Positions 18,710-29,217 of a stretch of DNA of 41,847 nucleotides are shown here, piece by piece. The translations under genes and the position numbers were made by a program. The stretch is from an uncultured Selenomonadales bacterium (GTDB lineage Bacteria > Bacillota > Negativicutes > Selenomonadales > Selenomonadaceae). Below the pieces are notes generated by a model. The model did not search any database and was not told where the DNA came from. It saw only the letters and a program-made list of their open reading frames with translations. How positions within the stretch are numbered: the first letter of the stretch is position 1; each line of letters begins with the position of its first letter. The DNA lies in contig CAMJQS010000004.1 in the NCBI GenBank assembly GCA_946408105.1, positions 1 to 41,847 of the forward strand. The letters are read 5' to 3'.

Positions 18710-20434
18710 ATGCTCAAGGAGAGAATAAATTTTTTCGCGGAAAGTTACGCGGCACACAAGCGGGCGTTTTTGTTCGTTGCAATCGGCTCTTTAATCTGCG
18801 CGGGGCTCGGTCTCTTGTCGCCCATGCTGATTCGTCACGTCATGGACGAACTTTTGCCGCACGGCATTTCGGCGGAGATGATTTTGACGGCGGGCGCACT
18901 CTTGATGATTTACGCGGCGTCTTACTTCCTCAATTACAAAATCGAAGTCGTCGGTCGCGGCATGGGCGCGAAAATCGAATTCACCATGCGCGAAAAACTT
19001 TTCCGTCATCTGTTGCGCATGGGCTATTCTTTCTACGACAACGCGCAAAGCGGACAGCTTCTCTCGCGGCTCGTCAACGACATTTCCGAAGTCGGCAACT
19101 TGATGTTCGCAATCCCTCATCTGTTTATAATTTGCTCGATAACTTTGCTCGGCTCGGCCGCGCTGCTTTTTTATCTGAATTGGCAGCTGGCGACGGTCGT
19201 GACGGCTCTGTTGATTTTTAAAACGTTCACGACGATTAAACTTAACGGCGACATGAAAAAAATGTTCATGCAGGCGCGACAAAACACGGGCGACTTAAGC
19301 GGACAAATCGCGGAAAGCTTGCAGGGCATTCGTCTCGTAAAAATTTTCGGCTGCGAAGAAAAAGAACTCAACAAAATGCTCTGCGCGGGAGAAAATCTTT
19401 TGTCCGTGCAGAAAAAATCTTTCCAAACCGTCGGCAAACTTCACGGCGGCGTAGATTTTTTTTCCAACGTCGTAAACTTGGCGATAATAATTTTGGGCGG
19501 CGCGTTGATAAGTTTGGGCGCAATGACAATCAGCGACCTGGTTGCGTTCCTTTTGTACATGATGCTTTGCATGCGGCCGGTCTTCCAGCTGATGATGTTG
19601 ACGGAAGTTTATCAGCGGGGCATGGCGGGCGTCGAACGTTATCGCGAACTGATGAATCTTCCCGAATCGAACGAACTTTCAGCGGAGCGCGTGACAAAAC
19701 TCGACAGCGCGTCGGCGATTGAATTTTCTCACGTAAATTTCGGCTACGAAAATAATTCGCCGATTTTTAACGATTTTAACTTGAGCATTGCGGCGGGCGA
19801 ACACGTCGGGATTGTCGGCATGACCGGCGGCGGCAAAACGACTTTGTGCGAACTTTTGCTTGGAATGTACGACCTCGACGGCGGAAAAATTTCTATCGAC
19901 GGCCGCGACATCAAAACTGTAAAGACGGACAGCCTGCGCCGCGAAGTCGGAATGATTCAGCAGGATACGTTCCTTTTTTCCGCCAGCGTCCGCGACAACA
20001 TTGCTTACGGCAGAGAGGACGCAACCGACGAAGAAATTTTTGAGGCGGCCAAACTTGCCGAAGCCCACGAATTTATTTCCGGACTGCCCAAAGGCTACGA
20101 TACTTTTGTCGGCGAACGCGGCGTAAAATTGAGCGGCGGACAGAAACAGAGAATTGCAATCGCCCGAATGTTTTTGCGCAATCCGAAAATTTTAATCCTC
20201 GACGAAGCAACTTCAGCCCTCGACAACGAAACCGAACGCCAAATCCAACGCGCCATGCAAAAACTTTCAGAGAATCGCACGACGATAACCGTCGCTCATC
20301 GTCTTGCGACCGTCCGAAACTCCAACAGGATTTTGGTTTTGGAACACGGAAATATCACCGAGGAAGGCACGCACGAAAATTTGATGGCGCGTCGCGGCGT
20401 TTACTACAACTTGTCCACGAACGCCGCCGCTTAA
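18710..20434 (+). CDS. ABC exporter, fused permease/ATPase
   Basis: Walker A GMTGGGKTT, signature LSGGQKQRIAIAR, Walker B ILILDEATSALD, N-terminal TM region; ATG 18710 preferred on SD spacing. Confidence 0.93.
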   Translation: MLKERINFFAESYAAHKRAFLFVAIGSLICAGLGLLSPMLIRHVMDELLPHGISAEMILTAGALLMIYAASYFLNYKIEVVGRGMGAKIEFTMREKLFRHLLRMGYSFYDNAQSGQLLSRLVNDISEVGNLMFAIPHLFIICSITLLGSAALLFYLNWQLATVVTALLIFKTFTTIKLNGDMKKMFMQARQNTGDLSGQIAESLQGIRLVKIFGCEEKELNKMLCAGENLLSVQKKSFQTVGKLHGGVDFFSNVVNLAIIILGGALISLGAMTISDLVAFLLYMMLCMRPVFQLMMLTEVYQRGMAGVERYRELMNLPESNELSAERVTKLDSASAIEFSHVNFGYENNSPIFNDFNLSIAAGEHVGIVGMTGGGKTTLCELLLGMYDLDGGKISIDGRDIKTVKTDSLRREVGMIQQDTFLFSASVRDNIAYGREDATDEEIFEAAKLAEAHEFISGLPKGYDTFVGERGVKLSGGQKQRIAIARMFLRNPKILILDEATSALDNETERQIQRAMQKLSENRTTITVAHRLATVRNSNRILVLEHGNITEEGTHENLMARRGVYYNLSTNAAA

Positions 20435-20491
20435 CTTGATAAAAAATTTTTTCGCGAATATAATTGCTCAAGACTGAAAGGAGGCTCTCCC

Positions 20492-22735
20492 TTGAATCTT
20501 GAGCAAAATTTTTTTGACACGACGAAAATTTTTAAAGACTTGAATCCTCAACAACGCGCGGCGGTCAATCATCTCGAAGGACCTCTTTTGATAATGGCGG
20601 GCGCGGGCTCCGGCAAGACGCGCGTTTTGACTTGTCGAATCGCAAATTTAATCGCGCAAGGAATTTCTCCGTGGAATATTTTGGCGATAACTTTCACGAA
20701 CAAGGCCGCCAACGAAATGAAATCCCGCGCGGAAAAATTAATCGGCTCGCCCGCAAAAAATATCGTCTTGAGCACGTTCCATTCTTTTTGCGCACGGCTT
20801 CTGCGAAGAGAAATTCACGTCACGGAAAAATTTAACGGCAACTTTGCGATTTACGACGTGGGCGACAGCAAAAATTTAATCAAGCAGTGCATAATGGAAT
20901 TGGATTTGAACGTCGATTTTTTTTCAAACGTCAACTTGAAAATTTCCGACTTAAAAAATAATCTCGTCGACCCCGAACACTGCCGCGAAAAAATTTTCGG
21001 CGACGATTCTGCTTACAAGTTCAACGTCCAAAAAATTTACGCGCTCTATCAGAAAAAGTTGCAGGCGAACAACGCGCTGGACTTCGACGACTTGATTTTT
21101 TTTGCCGTGAAAATTTTTAAAGAGCACCCCGAAATTTTGGAGAAATATCAAGAGCGTTTCCAATATATTTCCGTCGACGAATACCAGGACACGAACGTTG
21201 CGCAATATGTTTTGACAAATCTTTTGGCCGACAAATACAAAAATCTTTGCGTGGTCGGCGACGCTGACCAATCGATTTACGGCTGGCGCGGCGCGGACAT
21301 GCGCAACATTTTAAATTTCGAGCGCGATTATCCCGAAGCGCGCGTTATAAAGCTTGAACAAAATTATCGTTCGACGAAAACGATTTTGACTGCGGCCAAC
21401 GCCGTCATAAAAAATAATATCGAACGCAAGCCGAAAAATCTTTGGACGGAAAACGAGAGCGGCGAAAAAATTCGTTTCGTTCACTGCATGAACGACGGAG
21501 AAGAGGCGTTCGTCGTCGCGCAAGAAATTCAGCGGCTCGTTTACCACGAAAATTTTACTTACAACGACATCGCCCTGCTTTATCGCACGAACGCCCAATC
21601 GCGCTTGTTCGAGGAAATATTTATGCGGGCGGGCATTCCCTACGTCATCATCGGCGGCCTGAAATTTTACGACCGCAAAGAGATTAAAGACATCACGGCT
21701 TATCTGCACGTCACGGCCAACCCGCGCGACAACATTCACCTTCTGCGGATAATCAACACGCCGCGGCGCGGAATCGGCACGACGAATTTAAATCGGCTGT
21801 CGGCTTTCGCGGACGATTACGGGCTGTCGATTTTGGAAGTCGTCGCCGACGAAAATCTTTTAAAGCAGGTCGACGGGCTCACTCCGAGATTTCGAGCCGC
21901 CGTCAGAAATTTTGCGGCAATGATGATGAGCTTTACCGAATCCGCGAAAAATTTTTCCGTCGACGAGCTGATTAAAATTATTCTTAAAGAGTCGGGTTAT
22001 CTGAAAATGTTGCGCGAAGACAGAGAGAACGGCAAGCAGGAAAATACTTCGCGCGAAGAAAATTTGGGCGAGTTCATCGGCAGCGCGAAAGAATTTGTCG
22101 AGCAATACCCTCACGGCACGCTGGAAGATTTTTTGAATCACGTCGCTTTGATAACCGATTTGGATACCGTCAACGAAAACGAATCGCTCGTGAAGCTGAT
22201 GACCGTGCACGCCGCCAAAGGTTTGGAGTTCCCCGCGGTGTTCGTCGTCGGCATGGAAGAAAAACTTTTTCCGCACGCAAATTCTTTGGACAGCAGAAGA
22301 GATTTGGAGGAGGAGCGGCGCGCTTGCTACGTCGCCTTGACCCGCGCCGAGAAAAAACTTTACATCACGGCGGCGGCTTCGCGAATGTTTTTCGGCAACA
22401 TTAAAAGGCAAGAAATTTCTCGTTTCGTTAAAGAAATTCCCGCGGCTTGTCTTGCCGGTGACGTGGCCGCTTTGCCAAAGAAAAAAATTTCGCCGCCCAA
22501 AGTTCAATCGACTTACAGGCCGCCGACGGCTTATCGCAGTCCTCAAATAAAACCCGCCGCAAAAAAATCTTCGCCGCTCGAAAATTGGCACGTCGGCGAC
22601 AGAATCAACCATAACAAATTCGGGTTCGGCACAGTCGTCGAAGTCAAAGGCGATAACATCACGGTTGCTTTCGCCAATCCCGAATTCGGCACAAAAATTC
22701 TCAATTCGACAATCGCGCCGATTAACAGACTTTAA
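20492..22735 (+). CDS. pcrA: ATP-dependent DNA helicase PcrA/UvrD
   Basis: LNPQQRAAVNHLEGPLLIMAGAGSGKTRVL, VDEYQDTN, VVGDADQSIYGWRGAD, TVHAAKGLEF; C-terminal VGDRINHNKFGFGTVV. Confidence 0.95.
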   Translation: MNLEQNFFDTTKIFKDLNPQQRAAVNHLEGPLLIMAGAGSGKTRVLTCRIANLIAQGISPWNILAITFTNKAANEMKSRAEKLIGSPAKNIVLSTFHSFCARLLRREIHVTEKFNGNFAIYDVGDSKNLIKQCIMELDLNVDFFSNVNLKISDLKNNLVDPEHCREKIFGDDSAYKFNVQKIYALYQKKLQANNALDFDDLIFFAVKIFKEHPEILEKYQERFQYISVDEYQDTNVAQYVLTNLLADKYKNLCVVGDADQSIYGWRGADMRNILNFERDYPEARVIKLEQNYRSTKTILTAANAVIKNNIERKPKNLWTENESGEKIRFVHCMNDGEEAFVVAQEIQRLVYHENFTYNDIALLYRTNAQSRLFEEIFMRAGIPYVIIGGLKFYDRKEIKDITAYLHVTANPRDNIHLLRIINTPRRGIGTTNLNRLSAFADDYGLSILEVVADENLLKQVDGLTPRFRAAVRNFAAMMMSFTESAKNFSVDELIKIILKESGYLKMLREDRENGKQENTSREENLGEFIGSAKEFVEQYPHGTLEDFLNHVALITDLDTVNENESLVKLMTVHAAKGLEFPAVFVVGMEEKLFPHANSLDSRRDLEEERRACYVALTRAEKKLYITAAASRMFFGNIKRQEISRFVKEIPAACLAGDVAALPKKKISPPKVQSTYRPPTAYRSPQIKPAAKKSSPLENWHVGDRINHNKFGFGTVVEVKGDNITVAFANPEFGTKILNSTIAPINRL

Positions 22736-22748
22736 GCAGGTGAGCTTC

Positions 22749-24767
22749 ATGGAAATTTCTAAAGTCAAAGCGGAACTTTTGCAGTTGCGCAAGGAAATTC
22801 GTCGGCACAACAAAAAATATTACGAACTGGACGCGCCCGAAATTTCCGATTACGAATACGACAAGCTGATGACGCGGCTGAAAGATTTGGAGGCGGCTTA
22901 TCCCGAATTCGTCACGGCGACTTCCCCGACGCAAACTGTCGGCGGCGCGGCTCGTCGCGAAGCCGGAAAACTCGTGGCGCACGATGTCCCCATGCTTTCG
23001 TTGCAGGATGTCTTCACCCGCGCGGACGTAGAAAATTTTATCAACGACGCAACGGAAAAACTCGACGCGCCCGAATTCGTCGTGGAGGAAAAAATCGACG
23101 GGCTGTCGTTGGCTTTGCGTTACGTCGACGGAAAATTGACGCAGGCAATCACGCGCGGCGACGGAATTAATCAAGGCGAGGACGTCACGGAAAACGCGCG
23201 GGTGATTGATGATGTCGTTCAAAGTTTGGTCGACGCGCCGAAATATTTTGAGATTCGCGGCGAAGTTTACATGACGCGGAAAAATTTTTTGGCGGTCAAC
23301 GCGCGACAAGAAAAACTCGGTCTGAAAATTTTCGCGAACCCAAGAAATTGCGCGGCGGGCACTCTTCGCCAGCTCGACAGCAGAATCGTCCGCGAAAGAA
23401 AACTTTCAATGTTTGTTTTCAATCTGCAGAAACTAATCCCCAGTCCCCAGTCCCCAGTCCCTACCAGCCACGTCGACGCTTACAACTTCATGGCGCGCAA
23501 CGGCATAAAAATTATTCACGCGTACAAAGTCTGCAAAACTTTCGACGAGGTTTGGCGGGCGATTGAGGAAATCGGCACGCGGCGAGAAAATCTCGACTAC
23601 GACATCGACGGCGCGGTCGTCAAGATAAATTCTTTTGCGCAACGCGAACAACTCGGCGCGACAAGCAAATTTCCGCGCTGGGCTGTCGCGTACAAATATC
23701 CGCCCGACGAACGCGAAACCGTTTTGCGGAAAATTGAATTGAGCGTCGGGCGCACGGGAAGAATCACTCCGACGGCGATTTTCGACGCGGTGAACTTGAA
23801 CGGCACGAAGGTCGAACGCGCGACTTTGCACAACCAAGATTTTATCGACGCGCTGGACGTCCGAATCGGCGACACGATTAAAGTTTACAAGAGCGGCGAA
23901 ATTATTCCGCGCGTGAGCGGCGTCGTTAAGTCGAAGCGTCCGGAAAAATCTGCGCCGTTCAAATTCCCCGACACGTGCCCCGCCTGCAACCACAAACTCG
24001 AACGCGAGGAGGCCGCCGCCGATTTTCGCTGCGTCAATCCGAACTGCCCCGCGCAACTCGAAAATCATCTGCTCAATTTCGTCGGCCGCAACGCGATGGA
24101 CATCAAAGGCCTCGGCGAAACTTCCATTCCGAAATTAATTTCCGAAGGCCTCGTGAAAAATGTTGCCGACGTTTACAAACTTCACACACACCGCGACGAA
24201 TTGCTTGCAAAAAAAATTTTCGGGCTTGCGAAGGCGACGGACAAAATTTTGGCGGCGATTGAAGAGAGCAAAAAAAATTCGCCCGCAAAACTTTTGACGG
24301 GCTTGGGGATTTTCGGCGTGGGCGGCGCGGCGGCTCGTGATTTGATTGAACATTTCGGCGGCCTGGAAAAACTTTCGGCGGCGACTGAAGATGAACTTCA
24401 GCAGGTGGCGGACATCGGCTCGGTCACTGCGCGCCACGTCAGAGAATTTTTTGACGACGCGGACAATCTTAAAATTTTAAAGGAGTTGACGGACATGGGC
24501 TTGACGGTCGAGCAGGAAGAAAAAATTTTCGCGGAAGACTCACCCGTCGCGGGAAAAATTTTTGTCTTGACGGGCAAGCTGGAAAAATACACGCGCGAGG
24601 CGGCAGGCGAACTTATCACGGCACGCGGCGGAAAAGTTGCAAGCTCGGTCAGCAAGAAAACCGATTACGTTATCGCGGGCGAAAAGCCCGGCTCCAAACT
24701 CAAGAAGGCGACGGAGCTCGGAATAAAAATTTTGAGCGAAGACGACTTCGAGAAGCTTTTGTCATAA
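22749..24767 (+). CDS. ligA: NAD-dependent DNA ligase
   Basis: KIDGLSLALRY adenylation motif, Cys4 zinc finger (CPAC...CVNPNCPAQ), C-terminal BRCT; ATG 22749 preferred over ORF-track start. Confidence 0.96.
   Translation: MEISKVKAELLQLRKEIRRHNKKYYELDAPEISDYEYDKLMTRLKDLEAAYPEFVTATSPTQTVGGAARREAGKLVAHDVPMLSLQDVFTRADVENFINDATEKLDAPEFVVEEKIDGLSLALRYVDGKLTQAITRGDGINQGEDVTENARVIDDVVQSLVDAPKYFEIRGEVYMTRKNFLAVNARQEKLGLKIFANPRNCAAGTLRQLDSRIVRERKLSMFVFNLQKLIPSPQSPVPTSHVDAYNFMARNGIKIIHAYKVCKTFDEVWRAIEEIGTRRENLDYDIDGAVVKINSFAQREQLGATSKFPRWAVAYKYPPDERETVLRKIELSVGRTGRITPTAIFDAVNLNGTKVERATLHNQDFIDALDVRIGDTIKVYKSGEIIPRVSGVVKSKRPEKSAPFKFPDTCPACNHKLEREEAAADFRCVNPNCPAQLENHLLNFVGRNAMDIKGLGETSIPKLISEGLVKNVADVYKLHTHRDELLAKKIFGLAKATDKILAAIEESKKNSPAKLLTGLGIFGVGGAAARDLIEHFGGLEKLSAATEDELQQVADIGSVTARHVREFFDDADNLKILKELTDMGLTVEQEEKIFAEDSPVAGKIFVLTGKLEKYTREAAGELITARGGKVASSVSKKTDYVIAGEKPGSKLKKATELGIKILSEDDFEKLLS
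23438..23461 (+). repeat. Heptanucleotide tandem repeat (CCCCAGT)x3 plus partial CCC inside ligA
   Basis: CCCCAGT CCCCAGT CCCCAGT CCC read directly. Confidence 0.9.
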
Positions 24768-24773
24768 AAAAAA

Positions 24774-24808
24774 TTTCCCGCAGGATTTTTCCCGCGGGAT
24801 TTTTTTTG
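24774..24808. terminator. Terminator between convergent ligA and flhA
   Basis: TCCCGC...GCGGGA hairpin with T-tract (A-tract on other side). Confidence 0.65.
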
Positions 24809-24815
24809 CGTTGAT

Positions 24816-26909
24816 TTAAATTTTGACGACGCCGATAATTTGAATCTCAACCGACTGATCAATTTCGGCGTGAGAAACAATCGTGAGGCCTTGAACGGAA
24901 CGCGCGACGAGTTTGCGGAAGTAAAGACGAACGGCGGGGCTCGTCAACACGACGGCGGAGTAGCCTTGGTTGGCGAGCTTTTCCGTTTCCTTGTTCAGCG
25001 AAGCAATCATGCGGCGCATCGAGTCCGGGTCGAGGCTGACGTAAGAGCCGTGGTCTGTGCGCTGAATGCTGCCGACAATCCGATTTTCCAACGCAGGGTC
25101 GAGCGTGATACACGGCAAAACATTTCCTTGAACGACTTGCTGCGTGATTTGTCTGCCCATGGCGTGGCGCACGTATTCCGTCAAAATTTCGGGGTCTTTC
25201 GTGGCGCGCCCGTAATCGGCGAGCACTTCCATAATCGTGGCCATATCGCGAATCGAAACGCGTTCGTTGAGCAAGTTGGCCAAAACTTTTTGAATTTCGC
25301 CGATGCCCAAAAGTTCGGGGACAACTTCGTCGACGAGCCCGCGATTGGATTTTGCGAGGTTGTCGACGAGGTTTTGAGTTTCTTGGCGGCCGAGAATTTC
25401 CGAAGCGTGTTGCTTGATAATTTCTGTTAAGTGCGTGGCGAGAACCGACACCGCGTCGACGACGGTATAACCGCTGAGCTCTGCCTGTTCGCGTTGCGCT
25501 TCGGGAATCCACAGGGCGGGCAGTCCGAAGGCCGGCTCCACCGTTTCAATGCCGGGAATTTCTTCAAAGACCGTGCCGGAGTTCATCGCCAAGAAGTGGT
25601 CGAGCATGAGTTCGCCGCGTGCAATTTCCATGCCCTTTAACTTGATGATGTAAGCGTTCGGTTTGATTTGAATGTTATCGCGGATACGAATCGTCGGGAC
25701 GACCAAGCCGAGTTCGAGGGCGCATTGTCGACGAATCATAACGATACGGTCGAGCAAGTCGCCGCCCTGCCCCGTGTCGACGAGCGGAATCAACGAGTAA
25801 CCGATTTCCAATTCCATGGGGTCGACCTGCAGCAGCGAGATAATATTTTCGGGGCGCGTGGCCTCCGTTTTTTCTTTAGCCTGCTGCTGTTCCTCTTTGA
25901 CTTCTTCGGGCACGATATTTTTCTTGTGCAAGCTGTAGCCGATGAACGCGCAGATGAGAGCCAGCGACGCGAACGGTATGCCGGGCAAGCCGGGGACGAT
26001 TGACAGCATGAACAGGACGCCCGTGTTGATGAAGAAAATTCTTTCGTTGTTGAAAAGTTGCTTAACGAGGTCGGCACCGAGGTTTCCTTCAGAGGCGGCA
26101 CGCGTGACGATGATACCTGTCGCCGTGGAAATTAACAGCGCGGGAATTTGGCTTACGAGACCTTCGCCGACGGTTAGCAGTGTGTAAGTTTGCAGAGCGG
26201 TCGCGGCGTCCATGTCCTTTTGCACCATGCCGATGATGAAGCCGCCGCCGATATTAATCAACATGATGATAATCGCGGCGATTGCGTCGCCTTTGACGAA
26301 CTTTGAGGCACCGTCCATCGCGCCGAAGAAATCCGCCTCGCGCTGAATTTTCGTGCGGCGTGCTTTTGCCTCCTCGTCGGTTATCGCGCCCTGGTTCAAG
26401 TCCGCGTCGATTGCCATTTGCTTACCGGGCATTGCGTCCAACGTGAAACGCGCAGAAACTTCAGCGACGCGCTCGGAGCCTTTGGTTATGACGATAAAAT
26501 TTATGATAACCAAGATGATAAACATGATGAAGCCGACGACGGGATTGCCGCCGACGACGAAATTTCCGAACGCCGTAATGACTTCGCCCGCGTAACCGTT
26601 AATCAAAATCAACCGCGTCGAGGAAATGTTCAAAGCCAATCGGAAAAGCGTCGTCACCAGGAGCAACGACGGGAAGACGGACAAGTCCAGAGCCTCCTCG
26701 TTGTAAATCGCGCTCATGATGACGACCAGGGCGATTGTGATGTTCAAACAGATGAGCAAGTCCAAAAGCGCAGTCGGCAACGGGATAATCATCATGATAA
26801 CAATCATGACGAGCGTCACGGCGATTATAACGTCGCTGTACTTTTGGATAATCGAGCCGAGTGTTCGCGGTTCGCTTTCTAAAATATCTGCGGGTGCGGG
26901 CATAATCAT
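24816..26909 (-). CDS. flhA: Flagellar biosynthesis protein FlhA
   Basis: Multi-TM N-terminus, RFTLDAMPGKQMAIDADLNQG motif, 697 aa. Confidence 0.97.
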   Translation of the reverse strand: MIMPAPADILESEPRTLGSIIQKYSDVIIAVTLVMIVIMMIIPLPTALLDLLICLNITIALVVIMSAIYNEEALDLSVFPSLLLVTTLFRLALNISSTRLILINGYAGEVITAFGNFVVGGNPVVGFIMFIILVIINFIVITKGSERVAEVSARFTLDAMPGKQMAIDADLNQGAITDEEAKARRTKIQREADFFGAMDGASKFVKGDAIAAIIIMLINIGGGFIIGMVQKDMDAATALQTYTLLTVGEGLVSQIPALLISTATGIIVTRAASEGNLGADLVKQLFNNERIFFINTGVLFMLSIVPGLPGIPFASLALICAFIGYSLHKKNIVPEEVKEEQQQAKEKTEATRPENIISLLQVDPMELEIGYSLIPLVDTGQGGDLLDRIVMIRRQCALELGLVVPTIRIRDNIQIKPNAYIIKLKGMEIARGELMLDHFLAMNSGTVFEEIPGIETVEPAFGLPALWIPEAQREQAELSGYTVVDAVSVLATHLTEIIKQHASEILGRQETQNLVDNLAKSNRGLVDEVVPELLGIGEIQKVLANLLNERVSIRDMATIMEVLADYGRATKDPEILTEYVRHAMGRQITQQVVQGNVLPCITLDPALENRIVGSIQRTDHGSYVSLDPDSMRRMIASLNKETEKLANQGYSAVVLTSPAVRLYFRKLVARSVQGLTIVSHAEIDQSVEIQIIGVVKI

Positions 26910-26928
26910 ACCTCAATTCAAATTTTGT

Positions 26929-27297
26929 CTAATCCTCTTGACCGGCACGAATACACAATTCTTTTATCGTATCGAAGATAGAAACCTTAGCTTGCTCGGA
27001 ATTCAATTCCTCAAGGAGTTTTTCCTTCGGATAATGACTTAAAAAGCAGGAGAACATTTTATCAGAGTCTTGCTCCATTATGCCGACTTGCAAACGCCAT
27101 TCGTCCTCGTGAATCAAATCTTTCACGATGATAATATGCGCAAGAAGAGAACTGCGCGGCACGTCAAAGCAAACATGAGCCGGGAAGTTCCTTTGCTCAA
27201 TCAAAACTCTGCAAGCCTTCTCGATAAGCTTCCGCGTTAAGTCGTCCGGCTTTGAATCTTCCTTCTTTCTCCAAAAAGCAAAATCCTTAATGTTCAT
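26929..27297 (-). CDS. Hypothetical protein between flhB and flhA (122 aa)
   Basis: Co-directional, short intergenic gaps on both sides; no family recognised. Confidence 0.7.
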   Translation of the reverse strand: MNIKDFAFWRKKEDSKPDDLTRKLIEKACRVLIEQRNFPAHVCFDVPRSSLLAHIIIVKDLIHEDEWRLQVGIMEQDSDKMFSCFLSHYPKEKLLEELNSEQAKVSIFDTIKELCIRAGQED

Positions 27298-27308
27298 AGT
27301 TTCACCCT

Positions 27309-28448
27309 TTAAGCAACTTTGCGGTGCTTGATTCGATAGACGTAAGCGAGAATTTCTGCGACGGCTTGATAAAGTTCGGAAGGAACGGAGCCGCCCACTT
27401 CGACGCTCTCGTAAAGTGCGCGCGCCACGGGTTTGTTCTCGACGATCATCACGTGATGTTCGCGGGCAATCTCTTTGATTCTTTCGGCGACGAGGTCTTG
27501 ACCTTTTGCAACGACGGTCGGCGCAATCATTCCTTTTTTGTAGCTGAGCGCAACCGCCAAATGCGTCGGGTTCGTGATGATGACGTCGGCTTTTGGCACT
27601 TCCTGCATCATGCGCTGCATTGCCATTTGCCGCTGCTTTTGTTTAATCTTGCCTTTGATTTGCGGGTCGCCTTCCATTTGCTTGAACTCGTCTTTGACTT
27701 CCTGCTTGCTCATCATCAAGTCTTGCGTCGTCTGCCACTTTTGATAAGCGTAGTCCGCCGCCGCCATTATCATTATCACGCCGATAACTTGAAACGCCAT
27801 TGTGAAGATAACGTCCGCGGCCGTCGCCAAAGATTGTGGCAGGTCGAAGAAAATAAATTGCGGCAAGAGAGGAATTTGGTCTTTCAAATAAAGATAAAGA
27901 AAATATCCGATGACGACGATTTTAAAAAGCGATTTGAAAAGCTCGACGATTGACCGCTTGGAAAAAATTCTTCCGAAGCCGTTAATCGGGTTGAGGTTTT
28001 CAAGTTTCGGCTCAAGTTTTTCCGTCGACAGCATTAAGCCGACTTGGAAAAGATTTATCGCAAGCCCGACAATCATTATCGAAAACATGACGGGCATAAC
28101 CGTTTTTGCCAAAAGAATCATTATCCCGATAAAAAGTTCGGAGATTGCCTCGGTCGACGTTGTGTTCGACAGGTGCGAATAAAGATAAACCGTGTACTCG
28201 GCGATGTTGCCGTAAATGAATTCCCACAAGACGCGCAGAATCGTAAAGCCGATTAACAGGACGAACGCCGTATTGAGTTCTTGGCTGCGCGCGACTTGAC
28301 CTTTCTTGCGGGCGTCTTCGCGCTTCTTGGCGGTCGGCTCTTCGGATTTTTCGCCGTCGAAGCGTTGCAGGTCGAAGACAAAATTTTTTAAATCGTCGTC
28401 AAGGGGCAAGGGCTTTGAGGGCAATGGAAATGTTCGCGTACATTTCAT
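27309..28448 (-). CDS. flhB: Flagellar biosynthesis protein FlhB
   Basis: EKSEEPTAKKREDARKKGQV N-terminus and NPTHLAVAL autocleavage site. Confidence 0.96.
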   Translation of the reverse strand: MKCTRTFPLPSKPLPLDDDLKNFVFDLQRFDGEKSEEPTAKKREDARKKGQVARSQELNTAFVLLIGFTILRVLWEFIYGNIAEYTVYLYSHLSNTTSTEAISELFIGIMILLAKTVMPVMFSIMIVGLAINLFQVGLMLSTEKLEPKLENLNPINGFGRIFSKRSIVELFKSLFKIVVIGYFLYLYLKDQIPLLPQFIFFDLPQSLATAADVIFTMAFQVIGVIMIMAAADYAYQKWQTTQDLMMSKQEVKDEFKQMEGDPQIKGKIKQKQRQMAMQRMMQEVPKADVIITNPTHLAVALSYKKGMIAPTVVAKGQDLVAERIKEIAREHHVMIVENKPVARALYESVEVGGSVPSELYQAVAEILAYVYRIKHRKVA

Positions 28449-29208
28449 TAAAAATCACGTCCAAAAAGAGAATGTAAAACGGCAACACCATGGAAATCAT
28501 GCCCGTGCCGATTGTCAGCTGAAGCGGAATGCCGACGACAAAAATATTCATCTGCGGCATCGTTCGCGCAAGGATACCCATTCCCACGTTCGTCAGCAAA
28601 ATTGCAAAAGTCACGGGCATTGCGATTTTCATTCCGTTCATAAAAATTCCCGCCGTCAAATCGTTTATCAGTTGCGGCAGCGAAGTATTCCAGACCATTG
28701 CGTTGAGCGGAATGATTCTGAAACTTTCGGCCAGCGCGGAAATAATCACGTGGTGGCCGTTCGTCACGACAAAATAAATTACCGTCAAGTTGTAAAGAAA
28801 AGAACCGATAAGGCCGGCTTGCTGCTGCGTCGTCGGATCCATCATGCTGACCATTGCGAAGCCGACCTGCATGTCCATGATTTTGCCGGCCATGTTCACT
28901 GCGGAAAGAGTTATGTAGCCGACGAGCCCGATTAGCCAGCCGACGAAAAGTTCCTTGACGACGGTGAACGCGAACAACAAAAGCGTCGCGGGAGCTTCCA
29001 CGACGTACATTTTCACGACGACGGGAAAAAGAATTACAGCCAGTACGACCGCCGCGCATGCTCGTATCTTTATCGAAATGTTCAAGCTGCCCAGGAACGG
29101 CGAAATAAAAAAAATGCCGCTCGTCCGTGTCAGCACAAGCAAAAAGCACGCCACTTGCCCTTGAAGAATGTCGAAAAAATCTACCTCTGTCAAAGCTTCG
29201 ACCTCCAA
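28399..29208 (-). CDS. fliR: Flagellar biosynthesis protein FliR
   Basis: RTSGIFFISPFLGS, multi-TM, position between fliQ and flhB. Confidence 0.94.
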   Translation of the reverse strand: MEVEALTEVDFFDILQGQVACFLLVLTRTSGIFFISPFLGSLNISIKIRACAAVVLAVILFPVVVKMYVVEAPATLLLFAFTVVKELFVGWLIGLVGYITLSAVNMAGKIMDMQVGFAMVSMMDPTTQQQAGLIGSFLYNLTVIYFVVTNGHHVIISALAESFRIIPLNAMVWNTSLPQLINDLTAGIFMNGMKIAMPVTFAILLTNVGMGILARTMPQMNIFVVGIPLQLTIGTGMISMVLPFYILFLDVIFNEMYANISIALKALAP

Positions 29209-29217
29209 GCAAGGAGC

